Shown piece by piece: positions 15,950 through 24,594 of a stretch of DNA of 49,344 bases; positions within the stretch are counted from its first letter, which is position 1; each line of letters starts with the position of its first letter. The notes beneath the pieces are model-generated. The model had not been told where the DNA came from and did not search any database. It worked only from the letters and a program-made list of their open reading frames with translations. The stretch is from Bradyrhizobium sp. WSM1743 (lineage in GTDB: Bacteria > Pseudomonadota > Alphaproteobacteria > Rhizobiales > Xanthobacteraceae), in contig NZ_AXAZ01000063.1 in assembly GCF_000473065.1 (NCBI RefSeq), positions 492-49,835 on the forward strand, in the 5' to 3' direction. A program made the translations under genes and the position numbers.

Positions 15950-15967
15950 ATACGGCAGATGTCGTAT
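15950..15967. promoter_or_regulatory. 18-bp palindrome, putative response-regulator site (copy 3)
   Basis: ATACGGCAGATGTCGTAT, identical to copy 2. It lies between the histidine kinase 3' end and the start of the 122-residue protein at 15816, oriented like the others with respect to a minus-strand unit. Confidence 0.62.
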
Positions 15968-16046
15968 TTCGTACTCGGCTGGAAGGGAAAGCCGAAAGTC
16001 CTTTGTCGCCACAGAGCAGGGACGCGGTGGGCATCCGCGCGAAGAT

Positions 16047-16077
16047 ACAATCTCAAAAGTGGCCGGTTGATCGCCGA
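16047..16077. repeat. Conserved upstream block paired with palindrome copy 3
   Basis: Second copy of the 31-base block found at 14539-14569, again beginning 97 bases after the first base of the palindrome. It shares ACAATCTCAA, GTGGCCGG and TGATCGCC with the first copy. Confidence 0.6.
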
Positions 16078-16099
16078 TTTTGGAGACAGCTACACTGCT

Positions 16100-17869
16100 C
16101 TAGCAGTTGCGATTGATTGATTGCTGGCGATCTACATAGGCTGAAACGATCGCTTCATTCAATTGCTCGCCGGCGATCGGCTTGTGAAGGATGCGATGAC
16201 CGCTGGCGGTGGCTTCCTTGATACGCGCCGGCGAGGTATCGCCGGTCACGATGATGGCAGGGAGGGAGCGGCCGACATGGGCGCAAAGAGCCTCGATTGC
16301 GTCCCGGCCAGTTGCACCATCTCCGAGGCGGTAGTCGGTGACGATCAGATCGACCGGCGCATCGCCGGCCGCCATTGCCGCCGCATGGATCTGTTGCACC
16401 TCGGCTGCAGACCGGCCGGCATAGACCCGATGCCCCTGCAGCGTGAGCAACTGCACCATGATATCGAGAACATCCCCCTCGTCTTCCACGACCATGACGC
16501 CGATGGTGATGTCTGCAGGTGGCGCGCTGTGGTCGGGCAAGGCAGGCGCCACTGCACTGGCTTGCCGAACCGTAACGGAAAACATCGAACCGCGGCCGAC
16601 AACTGAGACCAGCTTCAGCGGATGTTGCAGCAGTGCGGCGGTGCGGCGAACGATGGCGAGGCCAAGGCCAAGACCTTGGGTGCGATCCCTCGCCGGGTTC
16701 TGCAACTGCACGAATTCCTCAAAGATCATCGCTTGCTGATCTGCGGGGATACCGGGACCGGTATCCCATATCTGGATTTCCACCGAGGCACCGCGCCTGC
16801 GGCAGCCGAGCAGGACGCCACCGGATCTGGTGTATCGAAAGGCGTTCGACAGCAGATTGCCCAGGACCCGTTTCAGCATCATGGGATCGCTGTCCACGTG
16901 AAGACGGGTTTCAACGACACGCCAATCAAGGCCGCGATCCTTCGCCTCCGCGCCGAACTCGTTGCTGAGCTGGTTGAAAAGTTGGGACAGATTCACCGTC
17001 TCCTTTGCAACAGTGACGACGCCGGCATCGAGCCGGGAGATGTCGAGCAGTCCGTTCAGAAGGGCGCTGAGGTTTCCGACGATGGATTTTGCCTTGCCTG
17101 CGAGATCGCGTGCATCGCCGGATTGGACGGCGCCACGGCGACCCAGCGCCCCCAGCGTGGCGATCAGCAGGCTCAAGGCATGGATCGGCTGGCGCAGGTC
17201 ATGACTGGCGGCAGCGAGGAAACGCGTTTTCGCATGATCGGCGGCTTGCGCGCGGTCGCGTTCTTCCTGGAGGTGGCCAACCAGCTCGACGTTTTCCAAG
17301 CGCAACCTGATGGACTCACGCAGCATGCGGTGCGTTGTGCGGCAATAATAGAGATTGATGGTCACGAGCCCCGTAAGCAGGGCGAGATATGCGCCGGAGT
17401 TATCACCTCCACTGATAACGGAGCGCACCATGACCGGCAGCACCGTTGCGATAATCGAGCCGACGAGAGCCGGCGGAAAGGCCGAGAGCGATGGAACTGT
17501 GCCGCAGACCAGACCGGTCAAGGCAACGATGGTGAATAAAAAAGGAGCGGGCTGTTCGGGAACGAACCCGACCCAGCCGAGCATTCCCCACAGCAGTCCC
17601 GACACGCAGGAAAATCCCGCCGCGAGCCACGCCCATCGCGACACAGACGCTGGTCCTCGATCCCGGCTGAAGAACCGGCGCGCCGCAAAGACGCGTATGG
17701 CGGTGAGCAGATACAGCGCACCGAGCCATCCGACCAACCAGCTCGGCGGTACGGTGCTCCTCATCACATATGCCGCCGCCAGGGAGATGAGGACGTTGGA
17801 AGCCACTACTCCATAGGCATTGCGATACAGAAGCTCTACGAGGGCCTCGCGTATCTTGTCCTCTTGCAT
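16100..17869 (-). CDS. Hybrid sensor histidine kinase with C-terminal receiver
   Basis: A 589-residue membrane kinase. Residues 1-180 contain about six membrane helices with no large periplasmic domain, so it may sense a membrane or intramembrane signal. The HisKA phosphoacceptor is His223 in ASHDLRQPIHAL. The ATPase domain has NLLSNAFRYT (N box), WDTGPGIPAD (G1) and QGLGLGLAIV (G2). A receiver domain follows from about residue 465, with the phosphoacceptor Asp512 in VTDYRLGDG and Lys in HKPI. The gene lies 57 bases after the response-regulator gene, as in a typical pair. Probably controls the peptide locus through the adjacent regulator. Confidence 0.88.
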   Translation of the reverse strand: MQEDKIREALVELLYRNAYGVVASNVLISLAAAYVMRSTVPPSWLVGWLGALYLLTAIRVFAARRFFSRDRGPASVSRWAWLAAGFSCVSGLLWGMLGWVGFVPEQPAPFLFTIVALTGLVCGTVPSLSAFPPALVGSIIATVLPVMVRSVISGGDNSGAYLALLTGLVTINLYYCRTTHRMLRESIRLRLENVELVGHLQEERDRAQAADHAKTRFLAAASHDLRQPIHALSLLIATLGALGRRGAVQSGDARDLAGKAKSIVGNLSALLNGLLDISRLDAGVVTVAKETVNLSQLFNQLSNEFGAEAKDRGLDWRVVETRLHVDSDPMMLKRVLGNLLSNAFRYTRSGGVLLGCRRRGASVEIQIWDTGPGIPADQQAMIFEEFVQLQNPARDRTQGLGLGLAIVRRTAALLQHPLKLVSVVGRGSMFSVTVRQASAVAPALPDHSAPPADITIGVMVVEDEGDVLDIMVQLLTLQGHRVYAGRSAAEVQQIHAAAMAAGDAPVDLIVTDYRLGDGATGRDAIEALCAHVGRSLPAIIVTGDTSPARIKEATASGHRILHKPIAGEQLNEAIVSAYVDRQQSINRNC

Positions 17870-17926
17870 CGAAACCTCTCCGCGCGCCGGCAGGAGCGGC
17901 GGCTTCGTTTGCGAGTTGCCGTTGCG

Positions 17927-18577
17927 CTACCCCGCTGGAAGGCCGAGACGAACCGCGTAAGCCGTCAATTCCGCACCATTGTGCAGATCGAGCTTCCGCA
18001 TAAGATTCTCGCGATGCTTCCGGGCAGTAAGCAGGCTAATGCCGAGACGGTTGGCGATGTCGCGGTTGGTGGCGCCGTGAGGGATCATCGCCAGGATTTG
18101 CCGCTCACGCCTTGTCAGCGCGACCGGAGATACGATTGCGGCCATGGGCTCCGGGATTTCGTTCGGGCCATCATGATGGTCCACTGCAAAGCGAACCTCC
18201 TCGGCAACGTAGGCCTTGCCTTTTCTGATGGCATCGATCGCAGCAATGAGTTCGGACGGATCGCCGCTCTTGGTCAAATAGCCGCTCGCGCCCGCGGAAA
18301 AGGCTGCTCGAACGGAACGCGGCTCTACATTGGCGGTGAGGACAAGAACCCGCAGCTCCGGCCAAGCGGTTCTCAGGTGAGCTATGAATTGAAAGCCGCT
18401 CACACCCGGCATGCCGAGATCAAGGATGAGAAGATCGGCGGAGTTTTCGTTCAGCAGCCGATGAACAGCCTCTGCGTCCGCCGCCTCTCCGCTGACAATC
18501 AGCTCGTCGACGGTCGACAGAAGCTGCTTCAGACCCTCCCGCATGATCGCGTGATCGTCAGCAATGATCGTCCGCAC
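17927..18577 (-). CDS. NarL/FixJ-type response regulator with LuxR helix-turn-helix
   Basis: A 216-residue cytoplasmic transcription factor. The receiver domain has acidic pocket residues in IIADDHAIMREG, the phosphoacceptor Asp53 in LILDLGMPGVSG, Thr81 and Lys103 in YLTKSG. The LuxR-type DNA-binding domain at about 150-215 has LTRRERQILAMIPHGATNRD, then IANRLGISLLTARKHRENLM. Such proteins bind dyads of about 18 bases as dimers; three near-identical dyads occur in this locus (4464, 14442, 15950) and are the best candidate targets. No copy of the dyad is seen in front of this gene itself, so direct autoregulation is not suggested. Confidence 0.88.
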   Translation of the reverse strand: MRTIIADDHAIMREGLKQLLSTVDELIVSGEAADAEAVHRLLNENSADLLILDLGMPGVSGFQFIAHLRTAWPELRVLVLTANVEPRSVRAAFSAGASGYLTKSGDPSELIAAIDAIRKGKAYVAEEVRFAVDHHDGPNEIPEPMAAIVSPVALTRRERQILAMIPHGATNRDIANRLGISLLTARKHRENLMRKLDLHNGAELTAYAVRLGLPAG

Positions 18578-19124
18578 CGGTCCACACCTGTGTTGCCCCT
18601 CAGCAACGGTATTAGGGTATCAATCAACTACAATCAAGGATTGGGAATCCATTTGCCGGATGTGGTCGCCGGGGCAATTTTTCGGTGGCCGTACTCCGTT
18701 GCCGTGTCGCACAGCTGGCGGCGAGTGGACGCCGATGCTGGTGCCTGCGTTTCGGCTTTTCAAGAGCGGGCTCCACGCTACCTGCGGTTGTGCTTGCTAC
18801 GCGAGCGTGGCTGCCGAATTGCGCGACGAAGTGGCGGCGCCGCATCTTCGCAGCACAAGGGCCCGACAATGCGCCACTGTGGCCCTTCTCATCATGGGGC
18901 AGACTCGTCCGCTTTGCTCGCCCCGATATCCTATTCTACGACGAGCAGGTAATTGACCTGTATCGTCGGCGCTGCGCGCGGTATCGAACGGGTGAAGATA
19001 CAAGAACAAAGGAAAAATCGCACAACAGGCTTATCACGCGACGTCCGACTGCTTAAGCGTCGCACGAAACATGGTTTGTTCTGGTGCCCGGAATGAAAAA
19101 TCCCTGCATCGGCAGGCCTTGAAA
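18578..19124. other. Intergenic region upstream of the response regulator
   Basis: About 550 bases. Several open frames exist but none has protein-like composition or a ribosome site. The first 100 bases must hold the promoter of the regulator-kinase pair. No 18-bp dyad is present. Confidence 0.4.
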
Positions 19125-19200
19125 TGGTGGGCGCACCAGGGCTCGAACCTGGGACCCGCTGATTAAGAGTTCAGAACCGGCTCTTTGCCACAGCTTCCAA
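19125..19200 (-). pseudogene. tRNA-Lys (CTT) remnant next to an integrase, probable att site
   Basis: On the minus strand the 3' part of a tRNA is readable: anticodon region CTGAACTCTTAATCAG (one extra A compared with a normal 7-base loop), T arm CCAGGTTCGAGCCCTGG, acceptor strand ending GCGCCC, then ACCA. A degraded D-arm-like sequence (AGCTGTGGCAAAGAGC) follows upstream, but no 5' acceptor strand pairs with the 3' one. It is therefore not a functional tRNA. The integrase gene 150 bases away makes an attachment-site remnant the natural reading. Confidence 0.6.
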
Positions 19201-19350
19201 GAGCGCGCCAGGGTACCATGCCCCTTAGTAAGCCGTTGATGTTTCCTTATTTTATCGCATAGCTTCGCGCTCCCTCGAAGACAAACCTTCCAACTGCTCG
19301 ATCCGCTGACACCGTTTGAAAACCGTTTTAACGGGCATGGACTCTCGCTT

Positions 19351-20505
19351 ATGGCCGACATTCGAATTCCCCTCACCGACAAGACCATTGCCCAGCTACC
19401 CGCCCCGAAGGACGGCTGGTACCTGGCGCGCGACACGGAGCTGAAAGGCTTCTTTGTCGTCATCGGAAAGCGACGACGGACTTTCACCGTTCAGGGAGAC
19501 CTCAGGCAGGGAGGCAAACGGGCTTCGTCCATTAGGGTCTCCATTGGCGACGCTAGTGAGATGTCGACTCGAGCTGCGCGTGCCGCAGCCAAGGAGTACT
19601 TGGCCCAGATTAGCCGCGGACGACATCCAAAGGACGTGAAACAAACCGTACGGATGACACCCGCTCCGGCGATGCAAAGTGGCGGGACAGTCGCAAGCGT
19701 TACGCTCAGGCAGGCCTGGCACCGGTACCTCGAAGCCCATCTGATCCGCAAGAATCGCAGCAACAAGACCGTCGAGGGCTACCGCGATCACGTCGAACGG
19801 ATTTTTGTGGAATGGCTCGACACTCCCCTCAAGGAGCTCGCAGCTGACCCAGCCCGGGTGGCCAAGAAGCACGATGAGGTCACCAAAGAAAATGGGCCGT
19901 ATATGGCCAATGGTAGTATGCGCACCCTGCGGGCCATCTACAATCATGCACGGAAGACGAACAGGTCGTTGCCGTCAGATAACCCGGCCGATGCGGTCGA
20001 CTGGAATGAGGAGGAGCGCCGCAACACTGGGATGGGATCGGCCGACCTAAAGGGCTGGTTTGCGCAGCTCGCCATCCTCGACAACCCCGTACGTAGAGAG
20101 TTCCACCTCTTCGCGCTTCTTTGCGGTTCTCGGCCCACGGCGCTCCAGCATGCCAAGCCAGAAGACATCGATTGTCGGCGTCGCACGCTGCACGTCCCAA
20201 ACCAAAGGGAGGCAAGAAGAAGGCGTTCGATATACCGTTGTCGCGACAGATGATCCTTTGCCTAGTCCGCGCAATCCGGTTCGGCAGGCAAATGTATCCA
20301 AGGCAAGCACAAGAGTGGGTCTTCCCGGCCGACAGCGGATCGGGGCATTTGTCGGAAACAAAGGAGGACCGGAAAATCCTGTCGAAGTGGGGCAACGACC
20401 TCCGGCAAACCTTCCGTACGATTGCAACAGCAGCCGGTGTTTCGGAAGTTGACGCCAAACTTCTGATGAACCACTCCATTCCCGGAGTAAACGCAGGCTA
20501 CAGTG
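19351..20505 (+). pseudogene. Frameshifted and truncated P4-type tyrosine integrase
   Basis: The frame from 19351 encodes an arm-binding N-terminal domain (LTDKTIAQLPAPKDGWYLAR), a core-binding domain, and the start of the catalytic domain with the box I Arg in CGSRPTALQHAKPED. Near 20200-20215 the frame is lost (one base missing at TLHVP/KPKGGKKKAF). The +1 frame continues with WVFPADSGSGHLSE, box II DLRQTFRTIATAAGVSEVDA and LLMNHS, then GVNAGY, the position of the nucleophilic Tyr. The normal last 20-30 residues are replaced by unrelated sequence at about 20505. Non-functional, so the element can no longer move by its own integrase. Confidence 0.82.
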
Positions 20506-20892
20506 CGCCTTGCGGCGGGCAGTCTTTCCGCCGTCGACCCGCTCAAGCACCGGCTGATCCATTCGGTGAAATCGCAGATGCAGTGGCCGCGCTGGTTCTC
20601 GGAGGCCGGCATCGAGCCGACCGAGCGCTGGAAGCGCGTGCTGTTCGACCGCAGCCACATGGCGATCGACGCCGCCGTTGACGGGCTCGGCATCGGGCTG
20701 GAAAGCGAGCTGTTGGCCTGGCGCGAATTGCGCGACGGCTGCCTGGTCTGTCCTGTGAAGGATCCGCCGGCCATCGCGCTGACCACGCAGTGGATCGTCT
20801 GCCCGCACGGCCATCTGCGCCACCGCAAGACCCGCACCTTCCTCGACTGGCTGCGCAAGGAGCGCGACAGTTGGAACGAGCGAATAGTTTAG
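20506..20892 (+). pseudogene. 3' half of a LysR-family regulator gene, 5' end lost
   Basis: The frame to the stop at 20892 reads MQWPRWFSEAGIEPTERW, FDRSHMAIDAAVDGLGIGLE and LSELLAWRELRDG-like segments, typical of the effector-binding C-terminal half of GcvA-type LysR proteins. The DNA-binding domain and the first half of the effector domain are missing. The sequence joins directly to the broken integrase end, so this is a deletion or insertion junction. The gene downstream in the same direction (oxidoreductase) may have been its former neighbour. Confidence 0.75.
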
Positions 20893-21023
20893 CGTGTCTA
20901 CATCGTCGCGGCAGATAATCTAAATTGCGCTCGGATTCGCCGCTACCTAACGTTTCCCGCGAAACGGCGGACACAGCCGTCGTCCGAGGAACGTCAAGGA
21001 ACAATCTCATAAATCTCCATCGC

Positions 21024-22364
21024 ATGCTGCTGGAGCGCAAGGCTGCCGGCAAACCGATTAATATTGGGCTGATTGGGGCCGGAAAGTTCGGGCTGATGTT
21101 CCTGTCGCAGGTGCGCCAGACCGACGGCATGCATCTGGTCGGCGTCGCCGGCCTCAACACCGCCCGCGCCCGTTCGCAGCTCAAGCTCGGTTGCTGGCCC
21201 GAAGAGCAATATGCAGCCACCTCGATCGACGACGCGCTGAAGCACGGCCGTACCATCGTCACCGACAATGCCGACGCCCTTATCACCCATCCGGCGATCG
21301 AGGTCATCATCGAGGCGACCGGCGATCCCGGTGCCGGCATCCGCTTTGCGATGAAAGCGATCGAGAACGGCAAGCACATCGTGATGGTCAATGTCGAGGC
21401 GGACGCGGTCGCAGGCCCCATCCTGGCGCGCAAAGCGCGGCAGGCTGGTATCGTCTACTCATTGGCCTGGGGCGACCAGCCGGCACTGATCGCCGATCAC
21501 GTCGATTGGGCGCGCGCGGCCGGCTTCAAGGTCGTCGCTGCCGGCAAGGGCACGCGCTACCACCCGACCTATCACCAGTCGACGCCGGATACGGTGTGGG
21601 ACATCCTCGACAAATACATGAAGATCAAGGATCGCAACTCGATCAATCCGAAGATGTTCAACTCCTTCGTCGACGGCACCAAGTCGGGCATCGAGATGAC
21701 CGCGGTCTGCAACGCGACCGGGCTGCATGCACAGAGCGAAGGCTTGTCCTTCCCGCCGGCCACCCGCTTCGAGCACGCCGAGATCTGCAAGCCGAGATCC
21801 GACGGCGGTACGCTGGAGAAGTCTGGCGTCACCGAGGTCACCTCGTCCGTCTATCGCGACGGCACCGACGTGCCACAGAGCCTCGTGATGGGCACCTATG
21901 TCGTGTTCGAGACCGACAGCGCCTATTCCGAGGAATGTTTTCGCGAGTACAGCATGCTGCCAGACAAGACCGGCAAATATGCTTCGCTCTACCGTCCGAT
22001 CCACATGATCGGGCTCGAGCTCGGCATCTCCGTTGCGTCGGCGGCGCTGCGCAAGGAGCCGACCGGCGCGCCGATCGTGTTCAACTCGGACGTGGTTGCG
22101 ACCGCCAAGCGCAAGCTAAAGGCCGGCGAGATGCTCGACGGCGAAGGCGGCTTCTGCGTCTGGGGCAAGCAGACGCCGGCTGAGGCCTCGCTCAAGCAGG
22201 GCTATCTTCCGCTCGGCCTGGCCCACCACGTCAAGCTCAAGGCCGAGATCGAAGAAGGTCAACGGCTGAAGTGGGAGGATGTGGAGTACGATCCGGACAG
22301 CCTCGCCGTGCGCGTCCGTCGCGAGATGGAAGCGGCCTTCCGCCAACCGAATGTTGCCTCGTGA
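21024..22364 (+). CDS. NAD(P)-binding oxidoreductase with SAF domain (homoserine-dehydrogenase-like, COG4091)
   Basis: A 446-residue cytoplasmic protein. The N-terminal Rossmann fold has GLIGAGKFGLMFLSQ, followed by EVIIEATGDPGAG and VNVEADAVAGPILARKA. A C-terminal SAF-like domain begins near KRKLKAGEMLDGEGGFCVWG and ends in LPLGLAHHVKLKAEI. It fits the family called 'predicted homoserine dehydrogenase', often found in sugar-acid and polyol loci; the reaction is not established. The ATG at 21024 is the first good start. Family members usually begin with an extra 'INLHR', and that in-frame segment, preceded by AAGGA, has ATA instead of ATG, so the start may have decayed. No direct operon partner. 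Confidence 0.72.
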   Translation: MLLERKAAGKPINIGLIGAGKFGLMFLSQVRQTDGMHLVGVAGLNTARARSQLKLGCWPEEQYAATSIDDALKHGRTIVTDNADALITHPAIEVIIEATGDPGAGIRFAMKAIENGKHIVMVNVEADAVAGPILARKARQAGIVYSLAWGDQPALIADHVDWARAAGFKVVAAGKGTRYHPTYHQSTPDTVWDILDKYMKIKDRNSINPKMFNSFVDGTKSGIEMTAVCNATGLHAQSEGLSFPPATRFEHAEICKPRSDGGTLEKSGVTEVTSSVYRDGTDVPQSLVMGTYVVFETDSAYSEECFREYSMLPDKTGKYASLYRPIHMIGLELGISVASAALRKEPTGAPIVFNSDVVATAKRKLKAGEMLDGEGGFCVWGKQTPAEASLKQGYLPLGLAHHVKLKAEIEEGQRLKWEDVEYDPDSLAVRVRREMEAAFRQPNVAS

Positions 22365-23085
22365 TCGAGCGGCGGTCCGCAAAGCACGGACTGCATCGAA
22401 GTGGCGGCCCGCGAGAATCGCTTGCGGTCCACATCCCGTCGGCCGCCCTTCGATCCCTTCAGTCAATATCTGCGCCGCTGCGTCCACGATCCCACTCGGA
22501 CTCGCGACGCTGCCTGAGCGTTACAATCGGGCGAAGGAGTTCGTGGAAAATCGGAGTAAAGCGCTCAAAATCGTAGATTTGGCACTGAGGAAGCGGCTTG
22601 AACCCCAGACATGATTTTGTGTCCTCACCGTAGTCCGCAGAACTATTCGCAGGTCGATCATTCACTGATCGTGAGGCACGACCTCGGCTCCTGCTCCTGC
22701 GACCCCGCTCTAAACCACGCAAACGTCTTAAGATCTCACCTCAGTCGAAACAGCGACCGCACTTGCCCACGGTAGATTTTCCTTGATCTCCCGGTGCACA
22801 CGTCGTGCCCACGCGGCCTTCTAATTGAAAACATTAACATCTCGCTCCAATCCATCATGGGCCAATTTGAGCTAGCGCCAACCAACAAGATCGAGGCTGA
22901 TCAATGGTGATCACCTTTGCGCGCCAGAAGGCGGGCAGTCACTCCGACTTGAGCTACTCCGACATCTGATCAGCTCCAGCCGGACGGATAGCTTCCGATC
23001 TCGAGCTAGCGAAGACTTCCATTGGTGTTTCATGCACAGATCGCCTACAGTACCCGTACGGTTGAGGTGGAATGGCGCCGACGAG
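22365..23085. other. Intergenic region of about 720 bases
   Basis: No convincing gene on either strand. Two TGATCA sites separated by four bases form a dyad at 22898-22913, with a third TGATCA about 60 bases further on. This could be an operator or chance. Both flanking genes end towards or read away from this region, so it acts as a convergent spacer. Confidence 0.4.
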
Positions 23086-24594
23086 TTAGATGAAGCTGGC
23101 AAATGCGTCCCGTTGCGCCACCGTCAGATGCAGGCCATGTTTGGTGCGCCGATCCAGAAAGTCCTGAGGTTCCTTGGCCCACTCGGTCTCGCGTAGAAAC
23201 GCAGCCTCACGTTCGTAAAAGTCTCCACCGAAATGCCGACCGAGATCGGCCGAGACGCGGGCCGAGCCAAGCAGTTCGCGCGCCCGCGTACCATACAGGC
23301 GCGCATAGTGATGGATCAGCTTGCGCGGGAGGTCGGGATAGGCGCGCGCAAGTTCTGTGACGAAATGATCGAAGGGACCATTGATGTCGCCGCCCGGCAG
23401 CGGCGTGCCGGCCGTCCATGCCGGCGATACCTTCGGAAACCAGGCTTCCAGGCGGCCGAGCGCCTGCTCCGCGAGCCGGCGATAAGTCGTGATCTTGCCG
23501 CCGAAGATCGACAGCAGTGGGGGCACCTCCGGCGTGCCGTGAACCTCGAAAACGTAGTCCCGCGTCACCGCCGAGGGGTTCTCGGCATTGTCGTCGTAGA
23601 GCGGCCGAACCCCGGAGAAGGCATGGACGACCTCGCTCCGGCGCGGCGGGGCCCTGAAGTAGCGGCTCAAGACGCCCAGCAGATAGTCGATCTCGCCCTC
23701 GTCGATCGCGACATCTTCGGCGCGGCCGCCATAGGAAATATCCGTGGTGCCGATCAGCGCGAGATCGTCCTCGTAAGGGTTGACGAAGATGACGCGGCGA
23801 TCCGCGTTCTGGAGCAGATAGGCCTGCGGCCCGCTCCAGAATTTCGGCACCACTACATGGCTGCCCTTGACGAGCCGCACATTGTGCGACGAGTTGAGAC
23901 CGGCAACCCCCTGCGCGACATCCTGGACCCAGGGCCCGGCCGCGTTGACGAGCGCGCGCGCACGGACCGTATGCAGGCCGCCATTTTCGTCCTGCATCTC
24001 CAGGTGCCAGTTCGCTCGGTCCCGGCGCGCGGTCACCGCGCGCGTGCGTGGCAAGACGTTGGCCCCGTTGCGGGCCGCGTCGACGAGGTTCAGGATCACG
24101 AGCCTGGCGTCGTCGACCCAGCAATCCGAATATTCAAAGCCGCGGCGGAATTCGCGGCGCAGCGGCGCGCCCTCCGACGCATGCGAAAGATCGAGTCCGC
24201 GACTCGCGGGCAGGCGCTTGCGGCCGCCGAGATGGTCGTAGAGAAATAACCCGGTGCGAACCAGCCAGGCCGGCCGCTGCTCGGGCGAATGCGGCAGCAC
24301 GAAGCGCATTGGCCAGATGATGTGGGGCGCGGAGGCGAGCAGCACCTCGCGCTCGATCAGGGCCTCGCGAACGAGGCGAAACTCGTAATATTCGAGATAG
24401 CGCAAGCCGCCATGCACGAGCTTGCCGGACCGCGACGACGTGCCTTCGGCAAAATCACCCTTCTCGCAGAGCAGGACCTTCAGCCCACGGCCGGCCGCAT
24501 CGCGGGCGATGCCGGCGCCGTTGATGCCACCGCCGATGATGGCAATGTCGACCAGCCCGTGATCCCTGCCTGCATCCGGCGCAGTCCCCGTCAT
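23086..24594 (-). CDS. glpD: GlpD/EryB-like FAD-dependent polyol-phosphate dehydrogenase
   Basis: A 502-residue flavoprotein of the glycerol-3-phosphate dehydrogenase family, oxidising the C2 hydroxyl of a polyol 1-phosphate to a ketone and passing electrons to the membrane quinone pool. It has the FAD-binding motif DIAIIGGGINGAGIARDAAG, SSRSGKLVHGGLRYLE, ALVNAAGPWV and FGGKITTYRRLAEQAL. Its ATG overlaps the aldolase stop by 4 bases, and it is the last gene of the transport/catabolism operon. Next to an EryA-like kinase, the likely substrate is a tetritol or pentitol phosphate rather than glycerol 3-phosphate (inference). Close to the length of the family (about 500). Confidence 0.87.
   Translation of the reverse strand: MTGTAPDAGRDHGLVDIAIIGGGINGAGIARDAAGRGLKVLLCEKGDFAEGTSSRSGKLVHGGLRYLEYYEFRLVREALIEREVLLASAPHIIWPMRFVLPHSPEQRPAWLVRTGLFLYDHLGGRKRLPASRGLDLSHASEGAPLRREFRRGFEYSDCWVDDARLVILNLVDAARNGANVLPRTRAVTARRDRANWHLEMQDENGGLHTVRARALVNAAGPWVQDVAQGVAGLNSSHNVRLVKGSHVVVPKFWSGPQAYLLQNADRRVIFVNPYEDDLALIGTTDISYGGRAEDVAIDEGEIDYLLGVLSRYFRAPPRRSEVVHAFSGVRPLYDDNAENPSAVTRDYVFEVHGTPEVPPLLSIFGGKITTYRRLAEQALGRLEAWFPKVSPAWTAGTPLPGGDINGPFDHFVTELARAYPDLPRKLIHHYARLYGTRARELLGSARVSADLGRHFGGDFYEREAAFLRETEWAKEPQDFLDRRTKHGLHLTVAQRDAFASFI

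Noticed and set aside
19125..19200. Functional tRNA-Lys
   Set aside because: The anticodon loop has an extra base and no 5' acceptor strand pairs with the 3' end.
22856..22909. Short frame MGQFELAPTNKIEADQW resembling a glutamine-synthetase motif
   Set aside because: Seventeen codons with no supporting similarity before or after; treated as chance.
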